A DNA stretch of 64,000 bases from Cafeteria roenbergensis (Eukaryota > Sar > Bigyra > Bicosoecida > Cafeteriaceae). Numbering within the stretch: the first letter of the stretch is position 1; every line of letters starts with the position of its first letter. The position numbers were made by a program, and so were the translations under genes. The stretch lies in the NCBI GenBank assembly GCA_008330645.1, contig VLTN01000030.1, positions 361,194 through 425,193 on the forward strand, read 5' to 3'. This document shows positions 40,879 to 52,690 of the stretch, one piece after another. Under the pieces are notes generated by a model. It was not told where the DNA came from and searched no databases. It saw only the letters and a program-made list of their open reading frames with translations.

Positions 40879-42429
40879 TCACGGTAGGATGCTCTTGTCA
40901 AGCACGCACGCCGTCGTATCCACCGACCTCAAGTCGAGCGTGTGCATCCACTTCTCCGTGACAAACTTGCCCGCGCGTGCCAGCGTGACCCAATCGATTG
41001 CCTGCTGCCAGACGGTGAAGTCGGGGTTGTACTGAACTAGTGCACCTCCTGCGTGCCACGCCTTGTGCGAGGCCACGAAAGTGTCGGTGGCGTGCACAAA
41101 CTTGTCTGCAGCTAGGCAGGAGAATGCGAAGTCAGCGCCATAGCAGTGGAACTCGCTCATTTTGGAGTCGAACTGCCCGGAGCTTCCACGGAGTGTCACG
41201 ATCATGGCCTCGTCAGGAACGAGACGCGCTTCTTGGGCCGATTCTTGCATTGGCAGCGAGAACGGAGTCATTCCAAACTCCAACCACTCGCCCCGGAAGG
41301 CCTGTCTGCCTTCTTGACGCACTCGCGCGCTCGCCATCGCAATGCCGCACCACGAGTGAGCGTCGACATCCGACCCGTTCAGGCGGTGCACTTGTTCGTA
41401 GATGGAGAGCTCGAAGTTGGGAAGGAGGTGAACGTCGTCATGAAGAAACACGACAATGTCGTTCGGCCGAATGGCCACGTTCCAATACCCTGACGCGTTC
41501 CCGGCCAGAGTGGACTTGCGAGCGGCATTGTATGCCGCGGGAATCCCAGTCAGGTGGCTGCGCTTGGCGTCCACGACCGTCCACCTGTGTCCGCCAGGCA
41601 ACACCGGGTCGACGTAGGCCGCCGACCGGAGCAGGTTCGAGCTTGCCATGACGACGTTTGTGCTCACGCTCACAAAGTGCAGCGGACCCCACAACCCTGC
41701 CAGCTCTATCACGCGACCAGCATCCTTCGGCCGCTCAATGACCAGGACCTCGGCATTGGTGGTGCTGGAGTCACGCTCGATGGACAGCGAGTAGCCGGAC
41801 CAACGCTCAGGGTCCGGAGCCACGCCAACCAAGTTCGCGCCAAAGGGAGTCTTCAGCAGTGAAGGCAATTGCAATGGACCACCCAGCTCTTTCACGCGGC
41901 TTGGGCTGGGGAGGTCCATGAGGAACACCGGGCTGCCGTCCTCGCCGAATATCCAACACGACCGTCCTTTGCCGGCGGCGTCGACTTCTCGGCAAGGCAG
42001 CAGCGTGCCGAATGCGGGTTGCTTGCTTCGGCTGGACTCGCCGTGCCCCGCTGCGTTGCGGGTCAGCCTGCAATCCGCGGCAGGCACACCGGGCTGAGCA
42101 CTGGAGCCCCACGACGCGCGCGTGGTGCAAACAACCGCAGAGGAAAGGTTTGGTCCTGCGAGTGCACGGCTCAACAGGTGCAGCGTCCGGAATCGTCCGC
42201 CTCCGCTGGCATGTCCGGCCAGGCGAGTGCATACCCAGCAGGCAGCACGTGCCACCCAGGCGCGGGGCAGCCTTGCGGCGCCGCGGCCGCGTTCTTCGAG
42301 ATGCTGGGGACAGACTCGCTCACCAGCAACGGCAGTCACGCAGAACAGTCCGGCGCTCAGGGCGGCGATGCTGGCCGCTAGAATGCCTGAGCGCCGACAG
42401 CAAGCCGGCTGCAAGTCGGCTGCTGTCAT
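40879..42429 (-). CDS. GT-A-type glycosyltransferase-like type II membrane protein, copy 1
   Basis: Single exon, 516 residues. The N-terminus has a short cytoplasmic part and a signal anchor (GILAASIAALSAGLFCVTAVAG), then a luminal stem. The catalytic-looking half contains SHLTGIPAAYNAARKSTLAG, then NDIVVFLHDDVHLLPNF, where HDDV occupies the place of the DxD metal-binding motif of GT-A enzymes. FHCYGADFAFSCLAADKFVHATDTFVASHKAWHAGG gives the downstream acidic and His residues. I therefore infer a Golgi sugar transferase; donor and acceptor are unknown. The neighbouring copy (43070-44623) is nearly identical in most of its length. NGSD and NASG sequons are present in both. Confidence 0.75.
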   Translation of the reverse strand: MTAADLQPACCRRSGILAASIAALSAGLFCVTAVAGERVCPQHLEERGRGAARLPRAWVARAACWVCTRLAGHASGGGRFRTLHLLSRALAGPNLSSAVVCTTRASWGSSAQPGVPAADCRLTRNAAGHGESSRSKQPAFGTLLPCREVDAAGKGRSCWIFGEDGSPVFLMDLPSPSRVKELGGPLQLPSLLKTPFGANLVGVAPDPERWSGYSLSIERDSSTTNAEVLVIERPKDAGRVIELAGLWGPLHFVSVSTNVVMASSNLLRSAAYVDPVLPGGHRWTVVDAKRSHLTGIPAAYNAARKSTLAGNASGYWNVAIRPNDIVVFLHDDVHLLPNFELSIYEQVHRLNGSDVDAHSWCGIAMASARVRQEGRQAFRGEWLEFGMTPFSLPMQESAQEARLVPDEAMIVTLRGSSGQFDSKMSEFHCYGADFAFSCLAADKFVHATDTFVASHKAWHAGGALVQYNPDFTVWQQAIDWVTLARAGKFVTEKWMHTLDLRSVDTTACVLDKSILP

Positions 42430-43069
42430 TTCAATGGTCTGTGATGCTCATCGGCCCCACTCGACGAGGGCGGCAAGTTCGGTAACCGGTTTGGTTCATA
42501 TTTGTCCGCAGACGTAGACTCTTCTCCGGCAGAGCAGACGAGCCATCTGGCATTGTCCCGACAGTCTCCTGGGCTACGCGGCTTCCCCACAGCGTGCTGG
42601 GGCTGCCCCCGGCGTGACCCAGAGGGTCCCGAGCTCAAGTCTGCCCGCCTGCGTTGGCGGCCAAGACAAGCAGCTCTCAGGCAAGGCGCGCGCAGCGTGC
42701 GCTGCGCTTTGCCTGCCGTGCCGTGCGAGCGTTCGCACAGCACTCCAGGGCCCGTTGCGGTCGGCTTTGAGGTTGTGTGAGAGCAATGCCGCATTCGTGA
42801 CCCACCCGCCCATCCCGCGGCAGGCTGGGAGGTGGCTTGCGAGGTTTCAGTGCCCCTGTGGGTGCAGACTCTGAGCAAGGCACTGCCACTCCCAGCCCGC
42901 TGGCGCCGGACACCTAACAGGTGCCCATTTGGCCACTGCTGGATGCGTGATCACCATTCCCTACAATCACACGCACCAGGGCGAATCGGAGGCGTTACCG
43001 GACAGATCTCAAGAAAGTACAGAGCGAGTCACGCGCCACTTGCCCGACATTAGCTGGGGAACAACCATA
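42430..43069. other. spacer between the two duplicated genes
   Basis: About 640 bp. The first roughly 60 bp beyond the start codon of copy 1 match the same position upstream of copy 2, and about 20 bp before 43070 match the sequence downstream of copy 1. The rest is unrelated, so the duplicated block ends close to the genes. No other gene seen. Confidence 0.6.
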
Positions 43070-44623
43070 TCACGGTAGGATGCTCTTGTCAAGCTCGCAC
43101 GCCGTCGTATCCACCGACCTCAAGTCGAGCGTGTGCATCCACTTCTCCGTGACAAACTTGCCCGCGCGTGCAATCGCGACCTGATCGACTGCCTGCCGCC
43201 AGACGGTGAAGTCGGGGTCGTACTGAACTAGTGCGCCTCCTGCGTGCCACGCCTTGTGCGAGGCCACGAAAGTGTCGGTGACATGCACAAACTTGTCTGC
43301 AGCTAGGCAGGAGAATGCGAAGTCAGCGCCATAACAGTGGAACTCGCTCATTTTGGAGTCGAACTGCCCGGAGCTTCCACGGAGTGTCACGATCATGGCC
43401 TCGTCGGGAACAAGACGCGCTTCTTGGGCCGATTCTTGCATTGGCTCCGAGAGCGGAGTCATTCCAAACTCCAACCACTCTCCGCGGGCAGCGGGCTGTT
43501 TACCCATCTCATGTTCTCGCACAGCCGCCATCGCAATGCCGCACCACGAGTGAGCGTCGACATCCGACCCGTTCAGGCGGTGCACTTGCTCGTAGATGGA
43601 GAGCTCGAAGTTGGGAAGGAGGTGAACGTCGTCATGAAGAAACACGACAATGTCGTTCGGCCGTGTTGCCACGTTCCAATACCCTGACGCGTTCCCGGCC
43701 AGAGTGGACTTGCGAGCGGCATTGTATGCCGCGGGAATCCCAGTCAGGTGGCTGCGCTTGGCGTCCACGACCGTCCACCTGTGTCCGCCAGGCAACACCG
43801 GGTCGACGTAGGCCGCCGACCGGAGCAGGTTCGAGCTTGCCATGACGACGTTTGTGCTCACGCTCACAAAGTGCAGCGGACCCCACAACCCTGCCAGCTC
43901 TATCACGCGACCGGCATCCTTCGGCCGCTCAATGACCAGGACCTCGGCATTGGTGGTGCTGGAGTCACGCTCGATGGACAGCGAGTAGCCGGACCAACGC
44001 TCAGGGTCCGGAGACGCGCGGACAGTCGCCGCGTCAAAGGGAGAGTCCACCTTTGCAGGCAGATGCAATGGACCACCCAGCTCTTTCACGCGGCTTGGGC
44101 TGGGGAGGTCCATGAGGAACACCGGGCTGCCGTCCTCGCCGAATATCCAACACGACCGTCCTCTGCCGGCGGCGTCGACTTCTCGGCAAGGCAGCAGCGT
44201 GCCGAATGCGGGTTGCTTGCTTCGGCTGGACTCGCCGTGCCCCGATGCGTTGCGGGTCAGCTTGCAATCCGCGGCAGGCACACCGGGCTGAGCACTGGAG
44301 CCCCACGACGCGCGCGTGGTGCGAACAACCGCAGAGGAAAGGTTTGGTCCTGCGAGTGCACGGCTCAACAGGTGCAGCGTCCGGAATCGTCCGCCCCCGC
44401 TGACATGAACGGCCAGGCGAGTGCATACCCAGCAGGCAGCACGTGCCACCCAGGCGCGGGGCAGCCTTGCGGCTCCGCGGCCGCGTTCCTCGAGATGCTG
44501 GGGACAGACTCGCTCACCAGCAACGACCGTCAAGAAGAACACCCCGGCGCTCAGGGCGGCGATGCTGGCCGCCAGAATGCCTGAGCGCCGACAGCAAGCC
44601 GGCTGCAAGTCGGCTGCTGTCAT
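43070..44623 (-). CDS. GT-A-type glycosyltransferase-like type II membrane protein, copy 2
   Basis: Single exon, 517 residues, with the same layout as copy 1 at 40879-42429: signal anchor, stem, NDIVVFLHDDVHLLPNF and the YGADFAFSCLAADK block. Most of the protein is identical to copy 1. Differences cluster in three windows: the anchor (VFFLTVVAG against LFCVTAVAG), a stem segment before DPERWSGYS (HLPAKVDSPFDAATVRAS against QLPSLLKTPFGANLVGVA) and a loop after CGIAMA (AVREHEMGKQPAARGEW against SARVRQEGRQAFRGEW). Both copies lack stops and keep the HDDV motif, so both look functional. Confidence 0.75.
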   Translation of the reverse strand: MTAADLQPACCRRSGILAASIAALSAGVFFLTVVAGERVCPQHLEERGRGAARLPRAWVARAACWVCTRLAVHVSGGGRFRTLHLLSRALAGPNLSSAVVRTTRASWGSSAQPGVPAADCKLTRNASGHGESSRSKQPAFGTLLPCREVDAAGRGRSCWIFGEDGSPVFLMDLPSPSRVKELGGPLHLPAKVDSPFDAATVRASPDPERWSGYSLSIERDSSTTNAEVLVIERPKDAGRVIELAGLWGPLHFVSVSTNVVMASSNLLRSAAYVDPVLPGGHRWTVVDAKRSHLTGIPAAYNAARKSTLAGNASGYWNVATRPNDIVVFLHDDVHLLPNFELSIYEQVHRLNGSDVDAHSWCGIAMAAVREHEMGKQPAARGEWLEFGMTPLSEPMQESAQEARLVPDEAMIVTLRGSSGQFDSKMSEFHCYGADFAFSCLAADKFVHVTDTFVASHKAWHAGGALVQYDPDFTVWRQAVDQVAIARAGKFVTEKWMHTLDLRSVDTTACELDKSILP

Positions 44624-44799
44624 TTCAATGGTCTGTGATGCTCATCGGCACGACTCGACGAGGGCGGCGAGCAGAGCAGCAAGTCCTAATAGCCTCGGAG
44701 AGCCGATGCAGCGACCGTGCCGGGACTCCTGGACTGGCTTGAACTTTGGGCCCGCAGCCGACCAGGTGACTGTGCGCCATGACCGCGCCAGGGGCGTGG

Positions 44800-47700
44800 C
44801 AGCATGGATGGCACCATCGCCACTAGAGGGTGGGCAAGGGCTCAAGGTCGATTTGACTGCAGACAGCATCGAATGCAATTCAACCCCAGAGCGAGAGACA
44901 CCGCCCCAGCTGAACTCGCCACGCCCACCCGGCCCGAGCAGTGGTTGCTGCGATGCGCACTTCGCGGCTTGCCGTGGCAACACGGGCCCGGCGATCGCCT
45001 CGAGACGGTGGGGCAGGGTTCGAGGTCGATTTGCCTGCAGACAGCATCGAATGCAAATGAACCCCAGAGCGAGAGACACCGCCCCAGCTGAACTCGCAAC
45101 GCCCACCCGGCCCGACCGCGTTGCTGCGATGCGCACTTCGCGGCTTGCCGTGGCAACACGGGCCCGGCGATCGCCTCAAGACGGCGGGGCAGGGTTCGAG
45201 GTCGATTTGACTGCAAACAGCATCGAATGCAAATGAACCCCAGAGCGAGAGACACCGCCCCAGCTGAATTCGCCACGCCCACCCGGCCCCAGCAGTGGTT
45301 GCTGCGATGCGCAGTTCACGGCTTGCCGTGGCAACATGGGCCCGGCGATCGCCTCGAGACGGTGGGGCAGGGTTCGAGGTCGATTTGACTGCAAACAGCA
45401 TCGAATGCAAATGAACCCCAGAGCGAGAGACACCGCCCCAGCTGAATTCACCACGCCCACCCGGCCCGAGCAGTGGTTGCTGCGATTCGCACTTCGCGGC
45501 TTGCCGTGGCAACATGGGCCCGGCGATCGCCTCGAGACGGCGGGCAGGGTTCGAGGTCGATTTGACTGCAAACAGCATCGAATGCAAATGAACCCCAGAG
45601 CGAGAGACACCGCCCCAGCTGAATTCACCACGCCCACCCGGCCCCAGCAGTGGTTGCTGCGATGCGCAGTTCGCGGCTTGCCGTGGCAACACGGGCCCGG
45701 CGATCGCCTCGAGACGGCGGGCAGGGTTCGAGGTCGATTTGACTGCAAACAGCATCGAATGCAAATGAACCCCAGAGCGAGAGACACCGCCCCAGCTGAA
45801 CTCGCAACGCCCACCCGGCCCGAGCAGTGGTTGCTTCGATGCGCAGTTCGCGGCTTGCCGTGGCAACACGGGCCCGGCGATCGCCTCGAGACGGTGGGGC
45901 AGGGTTCGAGGTCGATTTGACTGCAAACAGCATCGAATGCAAATGAACCCCAGAGCGAGAGACACCGCCCCAGCTGAATTCACCACGCCCACCCGGCCCG
46001 AGCAGTGGTTGCTGCGATGCGCAGTTCACGGCTTGCCGTGGCAACATGGGCCCGGCGATCGCCGCGAGACGGTGGGGCAGGGTTCGAGGTCGATTTGACT
46101 GCAAACAGCATCGAATGCAAATGAACCCTAGAGCGAGAGACACCGCCCCAGCTGAATTCGGCACGCCCACCCGGCCCGACCGCGTTGCTGCGATGCGCAC
46201 TTCGCGGCTTGCCGTGGCAACACGGGCCCGGCGATCGCCGCGAGACGGCGGGGCAGGGTTCGAGGTCGATTTGACTGCAAACAGCATCGAATGCAAATGA
46301 ACCCCAGAGCGAGAGACACCGCCCCAGCTGAATTCACCACGCCCACCCGGCCCCAGCAGTGGTTGCTGCGATGCGCAGTTCGCGGCTTGCCGTGGCAACA
46401 TGGGCCCGGCGATCGCCTCGAGACGGTGGGGCAGGGTTCGAGGTCGATTTGACTGCAAACAGCATCGAATGCAAATGAACCCTAGAGCGAGAGACACCGC
46501 CCCAGCTGAATTCGGCACGCCCACCCGGCCCGACCGCGTTGCTGCGATGCGCACTTCGCGGCTTGCCGTGGCAACACGGGCCCGGCGATCGCCTCGAGAC
46601 GGCGGGGCACGGTTCGAGGTCGATTTGACTGCAAACAGCATCGAATGCAAATGAACCCCAGAGCGAGAGACACCGCCCCAGCTGAATTCACCACGCCCAC
46701 CCGGCCCGAGCAGTGGTTGCTGCGATGCGCAGTTCACGGCTTGCCGTGGCAACATGGGCCCGGCGATCGCCGCGAGACGGTGGGGCAGGGTTCGAGGTCG
46801 ATTTGACTGCAAACAGCATCGAATGCAAATGAACCCTAGAGCGAGAGACACCGCCCCAGCTGAATTCACCACGCCCACCCGGCCCGAGCAGTGGTTGCTG
46901 CGATTCGCACTTCGCGGCTTGCCGTGGCAACACGGGCCCGGCGATCGCCTCGAGACGGCGGGCAGGGTTCGAGGTCGATTTGACTGCAAACAGCATCGAA
47001 TGCAATTGAACCCTAGAGCGAGAGACACCGCCCCAGCTGAATTCACCACGCCCACCCGGCCCCAGCAGTGGTTGCTGCGATGCGCAGTTCGCGGCTTGCC
47101 GTGGCAACATGGGCCCGGCGATCGCCTCGAGACGGCGGGCAGGGTTCGAGGTCGATTTGACTGCAAACAGCATCGAATGCAAATGAACCCCAGAGCGAGA
47201 GACACCGCCCCAGCTGAATTCACCACGCCCACCCGGCCCCAGCAGTGGTTGCTGCGATGCGCAGTTCGCGGCTTGCCGTGGCAACATGGGCCCGGCGATC
47301 GCCTCGAGACGGTGGGGCAGGGTTCGAGGTCGATTTGACTGCAAACAGCATCGAATGCAAATGAACCCTAGAGAGCGAGAGACACCGCCCCAGCTGAATT
47401 CGGCACGCCCACCCGGCCCGACCGCGTTGCTGCGATGCGCACTTCGCGGCTTGCCGTGGCAACACGGGCCCGGCGATCGCCGCGAGACGGTGGGGCAGGG
47501 TTCGAGGTCGATTTGACTGCAAACAGCATCGAATGCAAATGAACCCCAGAGCGAGAGACACCGCCCCAGCTGAATTCACCACGCCCACCCGGCCCCAGCA
47601 GTGGTTGCTGCGATGCGCAGTTCGCGGCTTGCCGTGGCAACATGGGCCCGGCGATCGCCGCGAGACGGTGGGGCAGGGTTCGAGGTCGATTTGACTGCAA

Positions 47701-50700
47701 ACAGCATCGAATGCAAATGAACCCTAGAGCGAGAGACACCGCCCCAGCTGAATTCACCACGCCCACCCGGCCCGAGCAGTGGTTGCTGCGATGCGCAGTT
47801 CACGGCTTGCCGTGGCAACATGGGCCCGGCGATCGCCTCGAGACGGTGGGGCAGGGTTCGAGGTCGATTTGACTGCAAACAGCATCGAATGCAAATGAAC
47901 CCCAGAGCGAGAGACACCGCCCCAGCTGAATTCACCACGCCCACCCGGCCCCAGCAGTGGTTGCTGCGATGCGCAGTTCGCGGCTTGCCGTGGCAACACG
48001 GGCCCGGCGATCGCCGCGAGACGGTGGGGCAGGGTTCGAGGTCGATTTGACTGCAAACAGCATCGAATGCAAATGAACCCCAGAGCGAGAGACACCGCCC
48101 CAGCTGAATTCACCACGCCCACCCGGCCCCAGCAGTGGTTGCTGCGATGCGCAGTTCGCGGCTTGCCGTGGCAACATGGGCCCGGCGATCGCCGCGAGAC
48201 GGTGGGGCAGGGTTCGAGGTCGATTTGACTGCAAACAGCATCGAATGCAAATGAACCCCAGAGCGAGAGACACCGCCCCAGCTGAATTCACCACGCCCCC
48301 CCGGCCCCAGCAGTGGTTGCTGCGATGCGCACTTCGCGACTTGCCGTGGCAACATGGGCCCGGCGATCGCCTCGAGACGGCGGGCAGGGTTCGAGGTCGA
48401 TTTGACTGCAAACAGCATCGAATGCAAATGAACCCCAGAGCGAGAGACACCGCCCCAGCTGAATTCACCACGCCCACCCGGCCCGAGCAGTGGTTGCTGC
48501 GATGCGCAGTTCGCGGCTTGCCGTGGCAACATGGGCCCGGCGATCGCCTCGAGACGGCGGGCAGGGTTCGAGGTCGATTTGACTGCAAACAGCATCGAAT
48601 GCATTTGAACCCCAGAGCGAGAGACACCGCCCCAGCTGAACTCGCCACGCCCACCCGGCCCGAGCAGTGGTTGCTGCGATGCGCACTTCGCGGCTTGCCG
48701 TGGCAACATGGGCCCGGCGATCGCCTCGAGACGGTGGGGCAGGGTTCGAGGTCGATTTGACTGCAAACAGCATCGAATGCAAATGAACCCTAGAGCGAGA
48801 GACACCGCCCCAGCTGAATTCACCACGCCCACCCGGCCCGAGCAGTGGTTGCTGCGATTCGCACTTCGCGGCTTGCCGTGGCAACATGGGCCCGGCGATC
48901 GCCTCGAGACGGTGGGGCAGGGTTCGAGGTCGATTTGACTGCAAACAGCATCGAATGCAATTGAACCCCAGAGCGAGAGACACCGCCCCAGCTGAATTCA
49001 CCACGCCCACCCGGCCCCAGCAGTGGTTGCTGCGATGCGCAGTTCGCGGCTTGCCGTGGCAACATGGGCCCGGCGATCGCCTCGAGACGGTGGGGCAGGG
49101 TTCGAGGTCGATTTGACTGCAAACAGCATCGAATGCAATTCAACCCCAGAGCGAGAGACACCGCCCCAGCTGAATTCACCACGCCCACCCGGCCCGAGCA
49201 GTGGTTGCTGCGATGCGCAGTTCGCGGCTTGCCGTGGCAACACGGGCCCGGCGATCGCCTCGAGACGGTGGGGCAGGGTTCGAGGTCGATTTGACTGCAA
49301 ACAGCATCGAATGCAAATGAACCCTAGAGCGAGAGACACCGCCCCAGCTGAATTCGGCACGCCCACCCGGCCCGACCGCGTTGCTGCGATGCGCACTTCG
49401 CGGCTTGCCGTGGCAACACGGGCCCGGCGATCGCCGCGAGACGGTGGGGCAGGGTTCGAGGTCGATTTGACTGCAAACAGCATCGAATGCAAATGAACCC
49501 CAGAGCGAGAGACACCGCCCCAGCTGAATTCACCACGCCCACCCGGCCCGAACGCGTTGCTGCAATGCGCACTTCGCGGCTTGCCGTGGCAACATGGGCC
49601 CGGCGATCGCCTCGAGACGGTGGGGCAGGGTTCGAGGTCGATTTGACTGCAAACAGCATCGAATGCAATTCAACCCCAAAGCGAGAGACACCGCCCCAGC
49701 TGAACTCGCCACGCCCACCCGGCCCGAACGCGTTGCTGCAATGCGCACTTCGCGGCTTGCCGTGGCAACACGGGCCCGGCGATCGCCGCGAGACGGTGGG
49801 GCAGGGTTCGAGGTCGATTTGACTGCAAACAGCATCGAATGCAAATGAACCCCAGAGCGAGAGACACCGCCCCAGCTGAATTCGCCACGCCCACCCGGCC
49901 CGAGCAGTGGTTGCTGCGATGCGCAGTTCGCGGCTTGCCGTGGCAACACGGGCCCGGCGATCGCCTCGAGACGGTGGGGCAGGGTTCGAGGTCGATTTGA
50001 CTGCAAACAGCATCGAATGCAAATGAACCCCAGAGCGAGAGACACCGCCCCAGCTGAATTCACCACGCCCACCCGGCCCGAGCAGTGGTTGCTGCGATTC
50101 GCACTTCACGGCTTGCCGTGACAACACGGGCCCGGCGATCGCCTCGAGACGGCGGGGCAGGGTTCGAGGTCGATTTGACTGCAAACAGCATCGAATGCAA
50201 ATGAACCCCAGAGCGAGAGACACCGCCCCAGCTGAATTCACCACGCCCACCCGGCCCCAGCAGTGGTTGCTGCGATGCGCAGTTCGCGGCTTGCCGTGGC
50301 AACATGGGCCCGGCGATCGCCGCGAGACGGTGGGGCAGGGTTCGAGGTCGATTTGACTGCAAACAGCATCGAATGCAATTCAACCCCAAAGCGAGAGACA
50401 CCGCCCCAGCTGAACTCGCCACGCCCACCCGGCCCGAACCGCGTTGCTGCAATGCGCACTTCGTGGCTTGCCGTGGCAACATGGGCCCGGCGATCGCCTC
50501 GAGACGGTGGGGCAGGGTTCGAGGTCGATTTGACTGCAAACAGCATCGAATGCAAATGAACCCTAGAGCGAGAGACACCGCCCCAGCTGAATTTGGCACG
50601 CCCACCCGGCCCGAGCAGTGGTTGCTGCGATGCGCAGTTCACGGCTTGCCGTGGCAACATGGGCCCGGCGATCGCCTCGAGACGGTGGGGCAGGGTTCGA

Positions 50701-52690
50701 GGTCGATTTGACTGCAGACAGCATCGAATGCAAATGAACCCTAGAGCGAGAGACACCGCCCCAGCTGAAATCACCACGCCCGCCCGGCCCGACCGCGTTG
50801 CTGCGATGCGCACTTCGCGGCTTGCCGTGGCAACACGGGCCCGGCGATCGCCTCGAGACGGCGGGGCAGGGTTCGAGGTCGATTTGACTGCAAAACAGCA
50901 TCGAATGCAAATGAACAAACCCAGAGCGAGAGACACCGCCCCAGCTGAATTCGATGCCACGCCCACCCGGCCCCAGCAGTGGTTGCTGCGATGCGCACTT
51001 CGCGGCTTGCCGTGGCAACACGGGCCCGGCGATCGCCTCGAGACGGTGGGGCAGGGTTCGAGGTCGATTTGACTGCAAACAGCATCGAATGCAAATGAAC
51101 CCTAGAGCGAGAGACACCGCCCCAGCTGAACTCACCACGCCCACCCGGCCCGAGCAGTGGTTGCTGCGATTCGCACTTCGCGGCTTGCCGTGGCAACATG
51201 GGCCCGGCGATCGCCTCGAGACGGTGGGGCAGGGTTCGAGGTCGATTTGACTGCAAACAGCATCGAATGCAAATGAACCCCAGAGCGAGAGACACCGCCC
51301 CAGCTGAATTCGCCACGCCCACCCGGCCCGAGCAGTGGTTGCTGCGATTCGCACTTCGCGGCTTGCCGTGGCAACATGGGCCCGGCGATCGCCTCGAGAC
51401 GGTGGGGCAGGGTTCGAGGTCGATTTGACTGCAGACAGCATCGAATGCAATTCAACCCCAGAGCGAGAGACACCGCCCCAGCTGAACTCGCAACGCCCAC
51501 CCGGCCCGACCGCGTTGCTGCGATGCGCACTTCGCGGCTTGCCGTGGCAACACGGGCCCGGCGATCGCCTCAAGACGGCGGGCAGGGTTCGAGGTCGATT
51601 TGACTGCAAACAGCATCGAATGCAAATGAACCCCAGAGCGAGAGACACCGCCCCAGCTGAATTCGCCACGCCCACCCGGCCCCAGCAGTGGTTGCTGCGA
51701 TGCGCAGTTCACGGCTTGCCGTGGCAACATGGGCCCGGCGATCGCCTCGAGACGGTGGGGCAGGGTTCGAGGTCGATTTGACTGCAAACAGCATCGAATG
51801 CAAATGAACCCTAGAGCGAGAGACACCGCCCCAGCTGAATTCACCACGCCCACCCGGCCCCAGCAGTGGTTGCTGCGATGCGCAGTTCGCGGCTTGCCGT
51901 GGCAACATGGGCCCGGCGATCGCCGCGAGACGGTGGGGCAGGGTTCGAGGTCGATTTGACTGCAAACAGCATCGAATGCAAATGAACCCCAGAGCGAGAG
52001 ACACCGCCCCAGCTGAACTCGCAACGCCCACCCGGCCCGAGCAGTGGTTGCTGCGATGCGCAGTTCACGGCTTGCCGTGACAACATGGGCCCGGCGATCG
52101 GTTCGAGACGGTGGGGCAGGGCTCAGGGTCGATTTGACTGCAAACAGCATCGAATGCAATTCAACCCCAGAGCGAGAGACACCGCCCCAGCTGAATTCAC
52201 CACGCCCACCCGGCCCCAGCAGTGGTTGCTGCGATGCGCAGTTCACGGCTTGCCGTGGCAACACGGGCCCGGCGATCGCCTCGAGACGGTGGGGCAGGGT
52301 TCGAGGTCGATTTGACTGCAGACAGCATCGAATGCAAATGAACCCCAGAGCGAGAGACACCGCCCCAGCTGAACTCGCAACGCCCACCCGGCCCGAGCAG
52401 TGGTTGCTGCGATGCGCAGTTCACGGCTTGCCGTGACAACATGGGCCCGGCGATCGGTTCGAGACGGTGGGGCAGGGCTCAGGGTCGATTTGACTGCAAA
52501 CAGCATCGAATGCAATTCAACCCCAGAGCGAGAGACACCGCCCCAGCTGAATTCACCACGCCCACCCGGCCCCAGCAGTGGTTGCTGCGATGCGCAGTTC
52601 ACGGCTTGCCGTGGCAACACGGGCCCGGCGATCGCCTCGAGACGGTGGGGCAGGGTTCGAGGTCGATTTGACTGCAAACAGCAACGAATG
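44800..52690. repeat. 178-bp satellite array, about 44 monomers
   Basis: Head-to-tail 177-178-bp units fill the stretch. Each unit contains GAATTC or GAACTC, CACGCCCACCCGGCCC, CTTGCCGTGGCAACA, GGGCCCGGCGATCGCC, GGGGCAGGGTTCGAGG and GCATCGAATGCAAATGAACC. Monomers differ mainly in a variable segment after CCCGGCCC (GAGCAGTGG, CCAGCAGTGG, GACCGCGTTG or GAACGCGTTG) and by a 1-bp loss (GACGGCGGGCAGG). The left edge (44800-44880) is degenerate, and the right edge ends inside GCAACGAATG at about 52690, where a retroelement 3' end follows. Long open frames cross the array on both strands only because the monomer lacks stops in several frames. A centromeric or subtelomeric satellite is likely from size and context. 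Confidence 0.95.

Noticed and set aside
45625-47232. 535-codon frame and dozens of shorter frames in the satellite
   Set aside because: They repeat with the monomer on both strands, exist only because the monomer lacks stops, and shift frame wherever a 1-bp variant occurs.
47460-47560. tRNA gene in the satellite monomer
   Set aside because: Box A- and B-like words are present, but the T stem, anticodon stem and acceptor stem do not pair.
44800-52690. CRISPR-like array
   Set aside because: The whole 178-bp monomer is repeated without unique spacers, in a nuclear eukaryotic context.
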